Numbered from the stretch's first letter, positions 1 to 6,583 are shown. The stretch is DNA of 7,166 nucleotides from an uncultured Clostridia bacterium (GCA_945878965.1 CAMCUJ010000073.1:1-7166), one strand, 5' to 3'. Numbers and translations are program-made. The notes: a model not told the origin generated them from the sequence alone.

Positions 1-1437
1 ATTACCAAAGTTCCTACCTGTAATGAAGAAGGTACGGCAAATTATGATTGTCCGTGCGGTGCTCATTATTCGGCACCGCTTGCAAAGGACCCGAATAATC
101 ATACAGGCTATGAAGGCGTGGTAACAAAGCTTGCTACCTGCCAGAACGAAGGTGTTAAGACCTATACCTGCGGCGGCTGCGGCGATACATATACAGAGCC
201 GATAGAAAAAAATCCTTCACACCATGAGGATTATTCGTTTAAGGATACAACTCCTGCGACTTGCCAAAACACCGGAATAAGGAAATATACCTGTATTTGC
301 GGTCACAGTTATGAAGAAGACATACCTATTGACAGAAATAATCATGTCGATTACACAGATGAAGTTCTTGAAAAGCCTACCTGTATTAAAACAGGTATAA
401 CAAGACATACCTGTGCCTGCGGTTATTATTATGATGAGGTAACTCCGATTAATTATAATAACCATAGCTATATTCCTGAAGTAATAGAACAGCCAAGCTG
501 CGTCAGTCCGGGTAAGATTAAGTATACTTGCAAAGATTGCGGTTATAACTATACGGCAGAAAACGTAAAAGACCCTACAAAGCATACGGTATTTGCTTCA
601 AGTATCACAACAGAGCCTACCTGTCAGCATGAAGGAGTAATGACCTATACGTGTGAAGGCTGCGGATACAAATATACAGAAGATATAAGCAAAGATCCAA
701 ATAACCATAAGGATTTCAAGAGCAAGATTTTAAAGGTTGCAACCTGTAAGTCAAAGGGCGAAAGAGAGTATACCTGCCTTTGCGGATATTCTTATACTGA
801 GCCTATGCCGACAGACTCGCAAAGACACGAATATCCTATAACGTATAAGACAACTGTTATGCCTACCTGTACTAAATCGGGTGAAAGATTATGTACCTAT
901 GCCTGCGGACATTCGTATACGGAGGAAATTCCGGTTAATTTAAATAATCACTCCTATGAGGGAGTAGTTGAGGCTGAACCTACCTGTCAGGCTGAAGGTG
1001 TTATGAGATATACCTGCCATGAATGTCAAAAGAGTTATACTGAGCCTATAAGCAAGAATCCGAACAGGCACGTTGATTATACACAGGAAGTGATTAAGAC
1101 TGCCAACTGTTCGGAATACGGCGAGATTAAGTACACTTGTCTGTGCGGATATTCTTATATTGAGGAAACAGCTAAAAATCCGCTTGCACATTCACAGCTT
1201 GTAACAAGAATTGAGAAGGTTCCGAATTGTGTTGAAACAGGTGAGCAGATACTAAGATGTACGGGCTGCGGATATGAGGAAACTGAGATACTTCCTATAG
1301 ACCCTGAGAATCATATACATCATTCAGAGGTTGTGGAGGAAGAAGCTACTTGTATTTCAACAGGAATTATGCGTCACACTTGTGACGGCTGCGGTGCGGA
1401 TTATACCACAACTATTCCTCTTGACCCGTTTAACCAT
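1..1437 (+). repeat. Twelve tandem ~120-bp coding repeats (CCCH modules)
   Basis: The first Cys codons of the modules start at 19, 139, 262, 382, 499, 622, 745, 868, 985, 1108, 1228 and 1351, a period of 117-123 bases. All twelve modules keep Gly four residues after the first Cys, and all twelve have exactly 14 residues between the third Cys and the His. The spacing between second and third Cys is one residue in five modules (1, 3, 4, 7, 10), two in six (2, 5, 6, 9, 11, 12) and three in module 8. The DNA copies are clearly diverged, so this is an old protein repeat and not a recent slippage array. Confidence 0.9.
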
Positions 1438-1767
1438 AGCTTTGTTGACGGAGTTTGTGAGAACTGCGGCTCTACCGAAGATGAAGTAATACTCAGCAAG
1501 GTTAGGTCTGAGTATGACGGCAGCAGTTATTCTTGGGAGTATAAGGTTAAGGTTAAGGAAGGCATTGCGAATTCTCCAAGACTTATATTTGCGGCATACG
1601 GTCTTGACGGAGCAGTTGTAGGCATTACAATAACCGATATTGAGCCTACGGAGAATGCAGTATCTGTCACCGGAGTTACCGAGTGCAGTGCTCCTGCTAA
1701 GACTTATAAGATATTCCTTTGGGACGGCACTGAGTATATAAGACCTCTTACTTATATTACTAAATAG
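1..1767 (+). CDS. Cysteine-rich tandem-repeat protein, probably cell-surface or secreted (5'-truncated by window)
   Basis: The frame is open from base 1, so the start and any signal peptide lie upstream; 588 residues are visible. Residues 1-479 are twelve modules of 39-41 residues, each reading roughly [AP]TC-x3-G-x3-YTC-x(1,2)-CG-x-x-Y-x-E, then a His. A last CxxC (VCENCG) lies at about residues 486-491. Residues from about 494 to 588 form a repeat-free, strand-rich C-terminal domain ending near KIFLWDG. That type of terminal module recurs, to my recollection, in large exported clostridial proteins and CAZymes. Three Cys plus one His per module suggests a structural metal site rather than disulfides; this is inference. 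Similar 'TCTEAG...YTCxxCG' repeats are common in gut Firmicutes surface proteins, but I know no assigned function. An adhesin or scaffold role is plausible and unproven. The gene ends with TAG just before a strong hairpin terminator. Confidence 0.85.
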   Translation: MTKVPTCNEEGTANYDCPCGAHYSAPLAKDPNNHTGYEGVVTKLATCQNEGVKTYTCGGCGDTYTEPIEKNPSHHEDYSFKDTTPATCQNTGIRKYTCICGHSYEEDIPIDRNNHVDYTDEVLEKPTCIKTGITRHTCACGYYYDEVTPINYNNHSYIPEVIEQPSCVSPGKIKYTCKDCGYNYTAENVKDPTKHTVFASSITTEPTCQHEGVMTYTCEGCGYKYTEDISKDPNNHKDFKSKILKVATCKSKGEREYTCLCGYSYTEPMPTDSQRHEYPITYKTTVMPTCTKSGERLCTYACGHSYTEEIPVNLNNHSYEGVVEAEPTCQAEGVMRYTCHECQKSYTEPISKNPNRHVDYTQEVIKTANCSEYGEIKYTCLCGYSYIEETAKNPLAHSQLVTRIEKVPNCVETGEQILRCTGCGYEETEILPIDPENHIHHSEVVEEEATCISTGIMRHTCDGCGADYTTTIPLDPFNHSFVDGVCENCGSTEDEVILSKVRSEYDGSSYSWEYKVKVKEGIANSPRLIFAAYGLDGAVVGITITDIEPTENAVSVTGVTECSAPAKTYKIFLWDGTEYIRPLTYITK

Positions 1768-1779
1768 AGATTAGATATT

Positions 1780-1817
1780 AATAAAACAGATGCGGAGCTT
1801 TAGGCATCTGTTTTATT
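1780..1817. terminator. Bidirectional intrinsic terminator between convergent genes
   Basis: A perfect 14-bp inverted repeat (AATAAAACAGATGC, 1780-1793, and its complement, 1804-1817) encloses a 10-base loop. The A/T-rich outer part gives a T-rich 3' arm on both strands. It lies 12 bases after the repeat-protein stop and 27 bases after the sod stop on the other strand, so one hairpin can end both convergent transcripts. Confidence 0.85.
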
Positions 1818-1844
1818 GCTTTATAGGAAATTGTATTTTAAAAA

Positions 1845-2357
1845 TTATTTATACTTTCCGCTCATATGGAGTCCCGATGGTTTAATAACGCCGCAGCCTA
1901 TTCGTTTTCCGCTGTTTCCGCTTGGCTGAGTGCTGAAATCGTCCGGCATTTGATGAATTACAACTGTTCTGTCTATAATATCTTCGGGATTAAATCTATT
2001 AGTAAAAAACAGCATTTTTGAGGTTCCATCGCTTGAAATAAGGCTTGGTAAATCTCCGGTATGCTTTGGATGAGATTCATCAGTCGGATTATAATGACCT
2101 CCCGCTGCGAGGAACGGTTCGTCTGTAAATTGCTCACCGCATATTGAATTTTCGTGGATATGAAATCCGAAAAAATCCGAATCAGGTATTTGAGAATTTG
2201 TATTATTACCCGAATTAGCCGAAGTATCGGGAAGTCCGAATATTTCAGCCTCAACCCACGTTCCGTCGTCTGCACCTAAAAATTTTACCGTTCCGTTTAA
2301 ATCGGGTGCGGTTATGCTTGGCGATATATAGGCAATTGCATCGTAATAGTCCAGCAT
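1845..2357 (-). CDS. Copper/zinc superoxide dismutase family protein (cytosolic type)
   Basis: The 170-residue product fits the Cu/Zn superoxide dismutase fold, which converts superoxide to oxygen and hydrogen peroxide. All expected ligands are visible: copper His66, His68 (GFHIHE) and His135 (VVIHQ); bridging His88 (GGHYNP); zinc His96, His99 and Asp102 (HPKHTGD). The electrostatic-loop Arg is Arg152 (GNSGKR), and Cys73 and Cys155 match the usual intramolecular disulfide. The residue roles are assigned by family knowledge. There is no signal peptide or lipobox, unlike typical exported bacterial SodC, so the protein should stay in the cytoplasm. I believe a similar leaderless clade occurs in other Clostridia. 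The ATG follows AAGGAG (2366-2371) at good spacing. The gene lies 94 bases behind the permease, across a terminator, and no clear promoter of its own is visible. Activity as a true SOD is likely but untested. Confidence 0.88.
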   Translation of the reverse strand: MLDYYDAIAYISPSITAPDLNGTVKFLGADDGTWVEAEIFGLPDTSANSGNNTNSQIPDSDFFGFHIHENSICGEQFTDEPFLAAGGHYNPTDESHPKHTGDLPSLISSDGTSKMLFFTNRFNPEDIIDRTVVIHQMPDDFSTQPSGNSGKRIGCGVIKPSGLHMSGKYK

Positions 2358-2365
2358 TGTAACAA

Positions 2366-2371
2366 CTCCTT
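2366..2371 (-). promoter_or_regulatory. Ribosome binding site of the sod gene
   Basis: AAGGAG on the minus strand lies 8 bases before the ATG at 2357 and supports that start. Only about 20 bases separate it from the U-tract of the upstream terminator. Confidence 0.75.
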
Positions 2372-2391
2372 TAAATTAATTGATTTTGGGC

Positions 2392-2437
2392 AAAAAAATT
2401 TCCCTTATTTGTATTCTATGAAAAATACAAATAAGGG
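2392..2437 (-). terminator. Intrinsic terminator after the permease gene
   Basis: A 14-bp perfect stem (2402-2415 with 2424-2437, CCCTTATTTGTATT and its complement) has an 8-base loop and is followed on the minus strand by AAATTTTTTT. It starts 14 bases after the permease stop. The other strand also has a T-run (2442-2447), so it could act both ways. It sits directly ahead of the sod gene. Confidence 0.85.
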
Positions 2438-2451
2438 TTACTTTTTTAAAG

Positions 2452-3582
2452 TTATGAATCTCGTTCAAGGCTTCTCTGCTCGTGATAATCCAAAATATCA
2501 AGAACTATAATCTTAAGTACAGCCATCACAGGAACAGCAAGGAAAATACCGAGTATTCCAAAGAACGCACCGCCGATTAAAATTCCGAGTATTACCCATA
2601 ACGGTTTTACAGACAGACTGTCACTTACAAGCTTTGGCTGAATTACATTTGCGTCTATCTGCTGAAGAACAAGCAGAGTAACTCCGATTATTGCAGCTTG
2701 TCCCAATCCATTTGTAACAAGAACTATTAATACTATTAATACAGAACCTATAATTGCACCAAAGTACGGAATCATATTTGAAATGCCAAGTATCAATGCC
2801 ATAACAGGTGCGTACGGAACTCTGAAGCATAACAGAATTACAAATGAAATAGCAAATATTACACAGGCGTCAAGCAGCTGACAGTAAATGTATTTGTAAA
2901 TGTACTCTGTTATTTTAACTAAGTATCTTTTAATTAATTCAATTTTTGAATCCGGAATATAAATATGGACTATACGTCTTGATATATGCTTAAGATTAGT
3001 ACGGTCGGAAAGAATATATACCGAAATTGCAATTGCCATAAATCCGTTTATAAAAACTGAGGAGATTCCCTTAACTCCCGCAACATATTTGTCCACATTT
3101 GTAAGGTCAAAAAACGTTACAATTTTATCAAATGAGAAGAAGTCCCATACAATGTTTGGATCAAAGTTTATACCGTCAAAGCTGTTTATGTATGAAATCA
3201 GACTTTCGGCAATACTTGGAAGCTGCACGGAAAATTCCTTAAAGCTTGATATAATTGATGGTATAAGCAGCTGAATAATTATTATAAACAGAATTATAAG
3301 CGACAAATAAACGCTTAATATGGAAATTCCTCTTACGTGAGTTTGAATATATTTAAGCTTTGTCTTTTTATACAGTTTTTCAAATAAACAGCACGGCTTA
3401 TATAGTATGAACGCAATTGCAAAGCCGATAAAAAACGGCATAAGAATTTCCTTTAAAAGATTAAAGAATGAGATTATATTTGTAAAATTATCAAAGGTTT
3501 TATAAACACAGATAAGTAAAACGCCGATTATAAAAATACCGATATATTTCCCGATGTATTTAGTGAAGTTTTTAAAGCTCAT
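2452..3582 (-). CDS. AI-2E family transporter (membrane permease)
   Basis: This is a 376-residue polytopic membrane protein of the AI-2E transporter family (PF01594). Members have been linked to autoinducer-2 export or to sodium/proton antiport, and most have unknown substrates. Hydrophobic segments lie near residues 15-28, 46-61, 86-108, 172-191, 239-254, 259-290, 294-308 and 327-363. A long soluble stretch (about 110-170) separates the first group from the second, as usual for the family. Family signatures are NMIPYFGAIIG (269-279), a Q-x-x-D-x-N-x-x-QPKLV stretch (307-319) and a Gly-rich GGAFFGILG followed by AVP (337-352). The start is set at ATG 3582 because AAAGGTGG lies 9 bases upstream. 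A GTG at 3603 in the same frame sits before that ribosome site and is unlikely to be used. It follows the fic stop by 21 bases, so the two share a transcript. The substrate cannot be inferred. Confidence 0.9.
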   Translation of the reverse strand: MSFKNFTKYIGKYIGIFIIGVLLICVYKTFDNFTNIISFFNLLKEILMPFFIGFAIAFILYKPCCLFEKLYKKTKLKYIQTHVRGISILSVYLSLIILFIIIIQLLIPSIISSFKEFSVQLPSIAESLISYINSFDGINFDPNIVWDFFSFDKIVTFFDLTNVDKYVAGVKGISSVFINGFMAIAISVYILSDRTNLKHISRRIVHIYIPDSKIELIKRYLVKITEYIYKYIYCQLLDACVIFAISFVILLCFRVPYAPVMALILGISNMIPYFGAIIGSVLIVLIVLVTNGLGQAAIIGVTLLVLQQIDANVIQPKLVSDSLSVKPLWVILGILIGGAFFGILGIFLAVPVMAVLKIIVLDILDYHEQRSLERDS

Positions 3583-3591
3583 TTTGTTAAT

Positions 3592-3600
3592 TCCACCTTT
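3592..3600 (-). promoter_or_regulatory. Ribosome binding site fixing the permease start
   Basis: AAAGGTGGA on the minus strand precedes the ATG at 3582 at normal spacing and lies downstream of the alternative GTG at 3603. It therefore decides the start in favour of the ATG. Confidence 0.75.
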
Positions 3601-3603
3601 CAC

Positions 3604-4407
3604 TTAAATATTTTCAATAATCATTTCATCATTGCAAAGCTCATATTTACCGTCAAACAATAAATTAAAATAGAATTTTTCAAGAAAAGAAAAGTCGGTA
3701 TCTATGTGCCTGCTGTAGTCGGCATAGTTTGAACGTACCAAGGCATTGCGATAATATTTTGAATAGGTTTTGAACATATCGTTATTTACCTTAAAACCTA
3801 TGCTGTTTAAATATAATTCAATAAATACAGCAGTAGTTCGTGTGTTTCCCTCTCCAAATGGGTGAACCTGCCATATAGATGAAGAAAATTCACAGATTCT
3901 TTTGACTGTTTGTTCTTTTGTCATTTTGGAATATTTCTGTTTTTTCTCCATACCGAAATCGTAATCCAATATGTCGGAAATTTCAAAGAAGTTAGCATAT
4001 TTCACGCTTTCACCGTTTAGAATACTTTCGCTTTTTGTTATGTTATATTCTCTGAATATCCCTGCAAAATCATAAATATTATTAAACAGATATCGATGAA
4101 TTGACTTAAGTGACGCTACGGCAAGCGATATTGTTTCCGATTCCAACAACTCAACTATTCTTGCTGATACTATATCACATTCCATAGTGTCCGAAGAAGC
4201 CGGACTATCTGCCGCTTGATAATATTCATTTAATTTTTCCTTAACCTCGCTTGTAGAAATAATTCCGCTTACATTTTGCTCGGACAGAGTATATAAATAT
4301 TCAGACGGCTTTAGTCCGTCTACATCCTGAAGTCCGATTGCGGCATTCCAGTATTCCTGTTGTTTCTCGGGATTATGTGTATATTCTTTGATTTTGTATT
4401 CGTTCAT
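3604..4407 (-). CDS. Fic/DOC family protein with N-terminal VbhA-like antitoxin region
   Basis: This 267-residue protein carries the Fic motif HPFGEGNTR at residues 182-190. Fic enzymes usually move AMP from ATP to a hydroxyl side chain of a target protein. His182 is the expected base, Glu186 the metal ligand, and Asn188 and Arg190 bind phosphate. The core helices run from about residue 75 to 230, with the flap near 117-138. The canonical second Arg (three residues after Arg190) is Ala193. Residues 20-65 (AIGLQDVDGL, then GIISTSEV) resemble the VbhA-type antitoxin domain fused to some Fic proteins, but no [ST]xxxE[GN] motif is visible. The start is at ATG 4407, which has GGAGGA six bases upstream; an upstream in-frame ATG at 4464 lies inside a hairpin and has no such site. 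No separate toxin or antitoxin partner gene is adjacent. The target is unknown; self-limiting modification or a toxin role are both possible. Confidence 0.88.
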   Translation of the reverse strand: MNEYKIKEYTHNPEKQQEYWNAAIGLQDVDGLKPSEYLYTLSEQNVSGIISTSEVKEKLNEYYQAADSPASSDTMECDIVSARIVELLESETISLAVASLKSIHRYLFNNIYDFAGIFREYNITKSESILNGESVKYANFFEISDILDYDFGMEKKQKYSKMTKEQTVKRICEFSSSIWQVHPFGEGNTRTTAVFIELYLNSIGFKVNNDMFKTYSKYYRNALVRSNYADYSRHIDTDFSFLEKFYFNLLFDGKYELCNDEMIIENI

Positions 4408-4412
4408 AAGGA

Positions 4413-4419
4413 TTCCTCC
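4413..4419 (-). promoter_or_regulatory. Ribosome binding site fixing the fic start
   Basis: CGGAGGA on the minus strand lies six bases before the ATG at 4407. The longer frame start at 4464 lacks any such site. Confidence 0.8.
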
Positions 4420-4435
4420 GTATTTTGGAAAATAC
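4420..4435. repeat. Inverted repeat abutting the fic ribosome binding site (candidate operator)
   Basis: Arms GTATTTT and AAAATAC are perfect complements separated by GG. The repeat touches the Shine-Dalgarno region, so a bound protein or a hairpin here could limit fic expression. A related sequence occurs upstream of the RNase J gene at 6237-6252. AT-richness makes chance a real alternative. Confidence 0.4.
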
Positions 4436-4453
4436 TTTTGCCGGTTAAGTATA

Positions 4454-4479
4454 CCCCACGGCAATGTTATGCCGTGGGG
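4454..4479 (-). terminator. GC-rich hairpin after the RNase J gene (terminator or processing/attenuation site)
   Basis: A perfect 10-bp stem, CCCCACGGCA (4454-4463) with its complement (4470-4479), has a six-base loop and begins 7 bases after the RNase J stop. The minus-strand tail (TATACTTAACC) is only weakly U-rich, so termination is probably partial. It may set a lower level of fic-permease message or protect a 3' end. The same tail contains TATACT, which could double as a weak -10 for fic, though no good -35 is seen. Confidence 0.65.
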
Positions 4480-4486
4480 GTAAATT

Positions 4487-6151
4487 TTAAACGTCCATTA
4501 TAACAGGCAAAATCATAGGCTTTCTCTTTGTTTTTGTAAATATAAATCCACCTATTTCATTCTTAAACTGTGTTTTAAGTGTTGTCCAGTCAACGCTCTT
4601 TCTAAAAGTGCAGTTATCCAAAACATCAAGAGCGACACCACGTACTTCCTCCATTAAGTCCTCGGATTCACGCACATATACAAAACCTCTTGAAATTATA
4701 TCGGGACCTGCAACAACCTCCATAGAAGCGTGGTCAATAGATACAACGACTATAATCAAGCCGTCCTCAGCTAAGTGCTTTCTGTCACGAAGAACTATGT
4801 TTCCTACATCTCCGACTCCAAGACCGTCAACAAGCACAGGACCTGCCGGAACAGTTCCCGTAATTTTTGCACTTGTATCCGTGATTTCAAGAACCTTTCC
4901 GATATCAAGAAGAAATATGTTTTTAGGCTTAATTCCCATCTGTATCGCAAGATTTTTGTGAGCGGTTAAATGTCTGTATTCACCATGAACCGGAATGAAA
5001 TACTTAGGCTTTGCAAGTGCAAGTATTATTTTAAGCTCTTCCTGACACGCATGTCCGGATACATGAACGTCGGCAAGCGATTCGTAAACCACGTCCGCAC
5101 CGTGCTTTAAAAGCTCATTTATAACATTTGAGATGGTTTTTTCATTTCCGGGTATAGGACTTGAAGAAATTATAACAAGGTCGCCGTTTTCAATATTTAC
5201 CTTGCTGTGTCCCGAATATGCCATTCTTGAAAGAGCCGCCATAGGCTCGCCTTGACTTCCTGTAGTTACAATTACAAGTTTTTCTTTAGGATAACGGTTT
5301 ATCTCATCAATATCTATAAGCGCATTTTTCGGAATTTTCATATATCCAAGTTCAATTGCCGCATTCAATACGTTTACCATACTTCTTCCCGAAACCGCTA
5401 TCTTACGGTTATTCTTAACCGCTGAATTTATTATCTGCTGAACTCTGTGAATGTTTGAAGCAAAGGTTGCAACGAAAATTCGCTGTGTACAGTTTTCAAA
5501 TATATCATCAAAGGTCTTTCCGACGGTACTTTCACTCATAGTATATCCCGGACGTTCAGCATTTGTACTGTCCGACATAAGTGCAAGTACGCCTTCTTTT
5601 CCAAGCTCGCCTATTCTTGCAAGGTCTATCATTTCTCCGTCAACCGGCGTTGTGTCAATCTTGAAATCTCCCGTGTGAAGAACTACCCCTGCCGGAGTAT
5701 GAAGTGCAACAGCTACAGCGTCCGCTATACTATGGTTTGAACGTATAAATTCTACATCAAAATCTCCAAGCGAGAATGTTTCTCCGGGATTTATTATATT
5801 AAGCTTTGTTGAATTCAGTATCTGGTGTTCTTCGAGCTTATTCTTTAAAATTCCAAGCGTAAGCTTTGTTCCGTACACCGGTACGTTAAACTCCTTTAAT
5901 ACATAAGGAATTGCTCCTATATGGTCCTCGTGTCCGTGAGTTAATACAATTCCGCGTATTCTGTTTTTATGCTTGTGAAGGTAGGTTATATCAGGTATAA
6001 CCATATCTATTCCAAGCATATCGTCATCAGGAAATGCAAGACCGCAGTCAAGTATCAAAAGATCGCTTCCATATTCAAATATAGTAAGGTTCTTTCCTAT
6101 TTCGTGTAGTCCGCCAAGTGGTATAATCTTAATCTTTTTGCTTTTTCGCAC
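4487..6151 (-). CDS. rnj: Ribonuclease J
   Basis: RNase J is a two-metal metallo-beta-lactamase/beta-CASP enzyme with 5'-to-3' exonuclease and endonuclease activity, central to mRNA decay and rRNA maturation in Firmicutes. From a GTG start the protein has 554 residues, matching the usual ~555. The HGHEDH motif at 72-77, His140 (SNHS), Asp162 (HTGD) and His389 (PVHGE) supply the metal ligands. SDSTNAERPG (193-202), TTGSQGEP (296-303) and HVSGH (363-367) are the beta-CASP and phosphate-binding signatures. The C-terminal domain ends in the typical KTKRKPMILP stretch. All catalytic residues are present, as in RNase J1. The GTG at 6151 is chosen because GGAGG lies six bases upstream; the longer ATG at 6178 has a purine-rich site only two bases away. 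This is the first gene of the minus-strand block, preceded by a long leader. Confidence 0.96.
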   Translation of the reverse strand: MRKSKKIKIIPLGGLHEIGKNLTIFEYGSDLLILDCGLAFPDDDMLGIDMVIPDITYLHKHKNRIRGIVLTHGHEDHIGAIPYVLKEFNVPVYGTKLTLGILKNKLEEHQILNSTKLNIINPGETFSLGDFDVEFIRSNHSIADAVAVALHTPAGVVLHTGDFKIDTTPVDGEMIDLARIGELGKEGVLALMSDSTNAERPGYTMSESTVGKTFDDIFENCTQRIFVATFASNIHRVQQIINSAVKNNRKIAVSGRSMVNVLNAAIELGYMKIPKNALIDIDEINRYPKEKLVIVTTGSQGEPMAALSRMAYSGHSKVNIENGDLVIISSSPIPGNEKTISNVINELLKHGADVVYESLADVHVSGHACQEELKIILALAKPKYFIPVHGEYRHLTAHKNLAIQMGIKPKNIFLLDIGKVLEITDTSAKITGTVPAGPVLVDGLGVGDVGNIVLRDRKHLAEDGLIIVVVSIDHASMEVVAGPDIISRGFVYVRESEDLMEEVRGVALDVLDNCTFRKSVDWTTLKTQFKNEIGGFIFTKTKRKPMILPVIMDV

Positions 6152-6154
6152 AAA

Positions 6155-6163
6155 ATTCCTCCG
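6155..6163 (-). promoter_or_regulatory. Ribosome binding site selecting a GTG start for RNase J
   Basis: CGGAGGAAT on the minus strand precedes the GTG at 6149-6151 by standard spacing and lies inside the frame opened by the ATG at 6178. It makes the GTG the better start. Confidence 0.75.
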
Positions 6164-6537
6164 TTCTTTATTAAGCATATCCTTTATCTTAACTATTTCT
6201 TAATTCCTATTAAGCTTAACTGTTAATTAAATTTCTGTATTTTGGAATATGCTACTTAATTTATACTTTTAACAGCAAACTATGTAATTAAATTCCATTT
6301 TTAAAAAGCGAACAAAAACAGAAGGATTGAAAAATCCCCAAAGAAATATTGAACCGAAAGATAAGCGTACATATTCGGTATAAATAATTATGCGGAAATT
6401 GTTTTAAAAATATTAAAATAATCCGAAAACGTTCAAAAGGGTTGAATATCTGAATGAGTGGACGATATTCATACAATTTACCGCATTTACAAGTTCGTTT
6501 AATAAAATACAGAATAATTACTGTTTATCCGTTCACG

Positions 6538-6561
6538 ATGCAGTATTAAGAAATACAGCAT
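6538..6561 (-). repeat. Hairpin near the 5' end of the RNase J leader
   Basis: ATGC-T-GTATT, loop TCTT, AATAC-T-GCAT on the minus strand: nine base pairs with one T-T mismatch. It starts about 16 bases after the predicted transcription start, where 5'-end hairpins commonly influence message stability. The sequence shows the symmetry; the role is inferred. Confidence 0.45.
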
Positions 6562-6583
6562 TCGTTTTCAAACAATTATTTTT

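Larger units (their letters stand above)
6152..6577 (-). promoter_or_regulatory. Long 5' leader of the RNase J gene, no credible ORF
   Basis: About 425 bases lie between the best upstream promoter and the RNase J start. The region is AT-rich. A 62-codon frame at 6288-6476 (-) has no ribosome site and no recognisable protein, so I leave it out. Several small inverted repeats are visible: 6538-6561 (ATGC/GCAT and GTATT/AATAC around a 4-base loop), 6443-6471 (8-bp arms, 13-base loop), 6353-6379 (ACCGAA/TTCGGT) and 6324-6337 (GGATT/AATCC), the last followed on the minus strand by a T-rich tract. A nearer promoter cannot be excluded. Autoregulation by RNase J acting on its own leader is only an idea. 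Confidence 0.4.

Noticed and set aside
217..585. 122-codon minus-strand frame opposite the repeat protein
   Set aside because: It is antisense to a clearly coding repetitive frame, has no ribosome site or recognisable protein, and is explained by the codon pattern of the repeats. The same applies to the frame at 940-1191 (-).
1..1437. CRISPR array or recent slippage repeat
   Set aside because: The 117-123-base repeats are diverged, in frame and coding throughout, with no constant direct-repeat/spacer pattern.
1973..2275. 100-codon minus-strand frame within the sod gene
   Set aside because: It overlaps in another frame the sod coding sequence, whose metal ligands are all conserved, and looks like a shadow.
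4408..4464. Longer fic start giving 19 extra residues
   Set aside because: Its ATG falls inside the hairpin after RNase J and lacks a ribosome site, while the ATG at 4407 has a near-ideal GGAGGA.
4608..4969. Two plus-strand frames (117 and 64 codons) within the RNase J gene
   Set aside because: They are antisense to a highly conserved enzyme region and are explained as shadows; the frame at 5451-5678 (+) is the same case.
6288..6476. 62-codon minus-strand frame in the RNase J leader, possible upstream ORF or RpoY-like gene
   Set aside because: There is no ribosome site before the ATG. The composition is that of random AT-rich DNA (Phe/Ile/Leu/Arg), and it shows no likeness to the RNA polymerase epsilon subunit that precedes rnjA in Bacillus.
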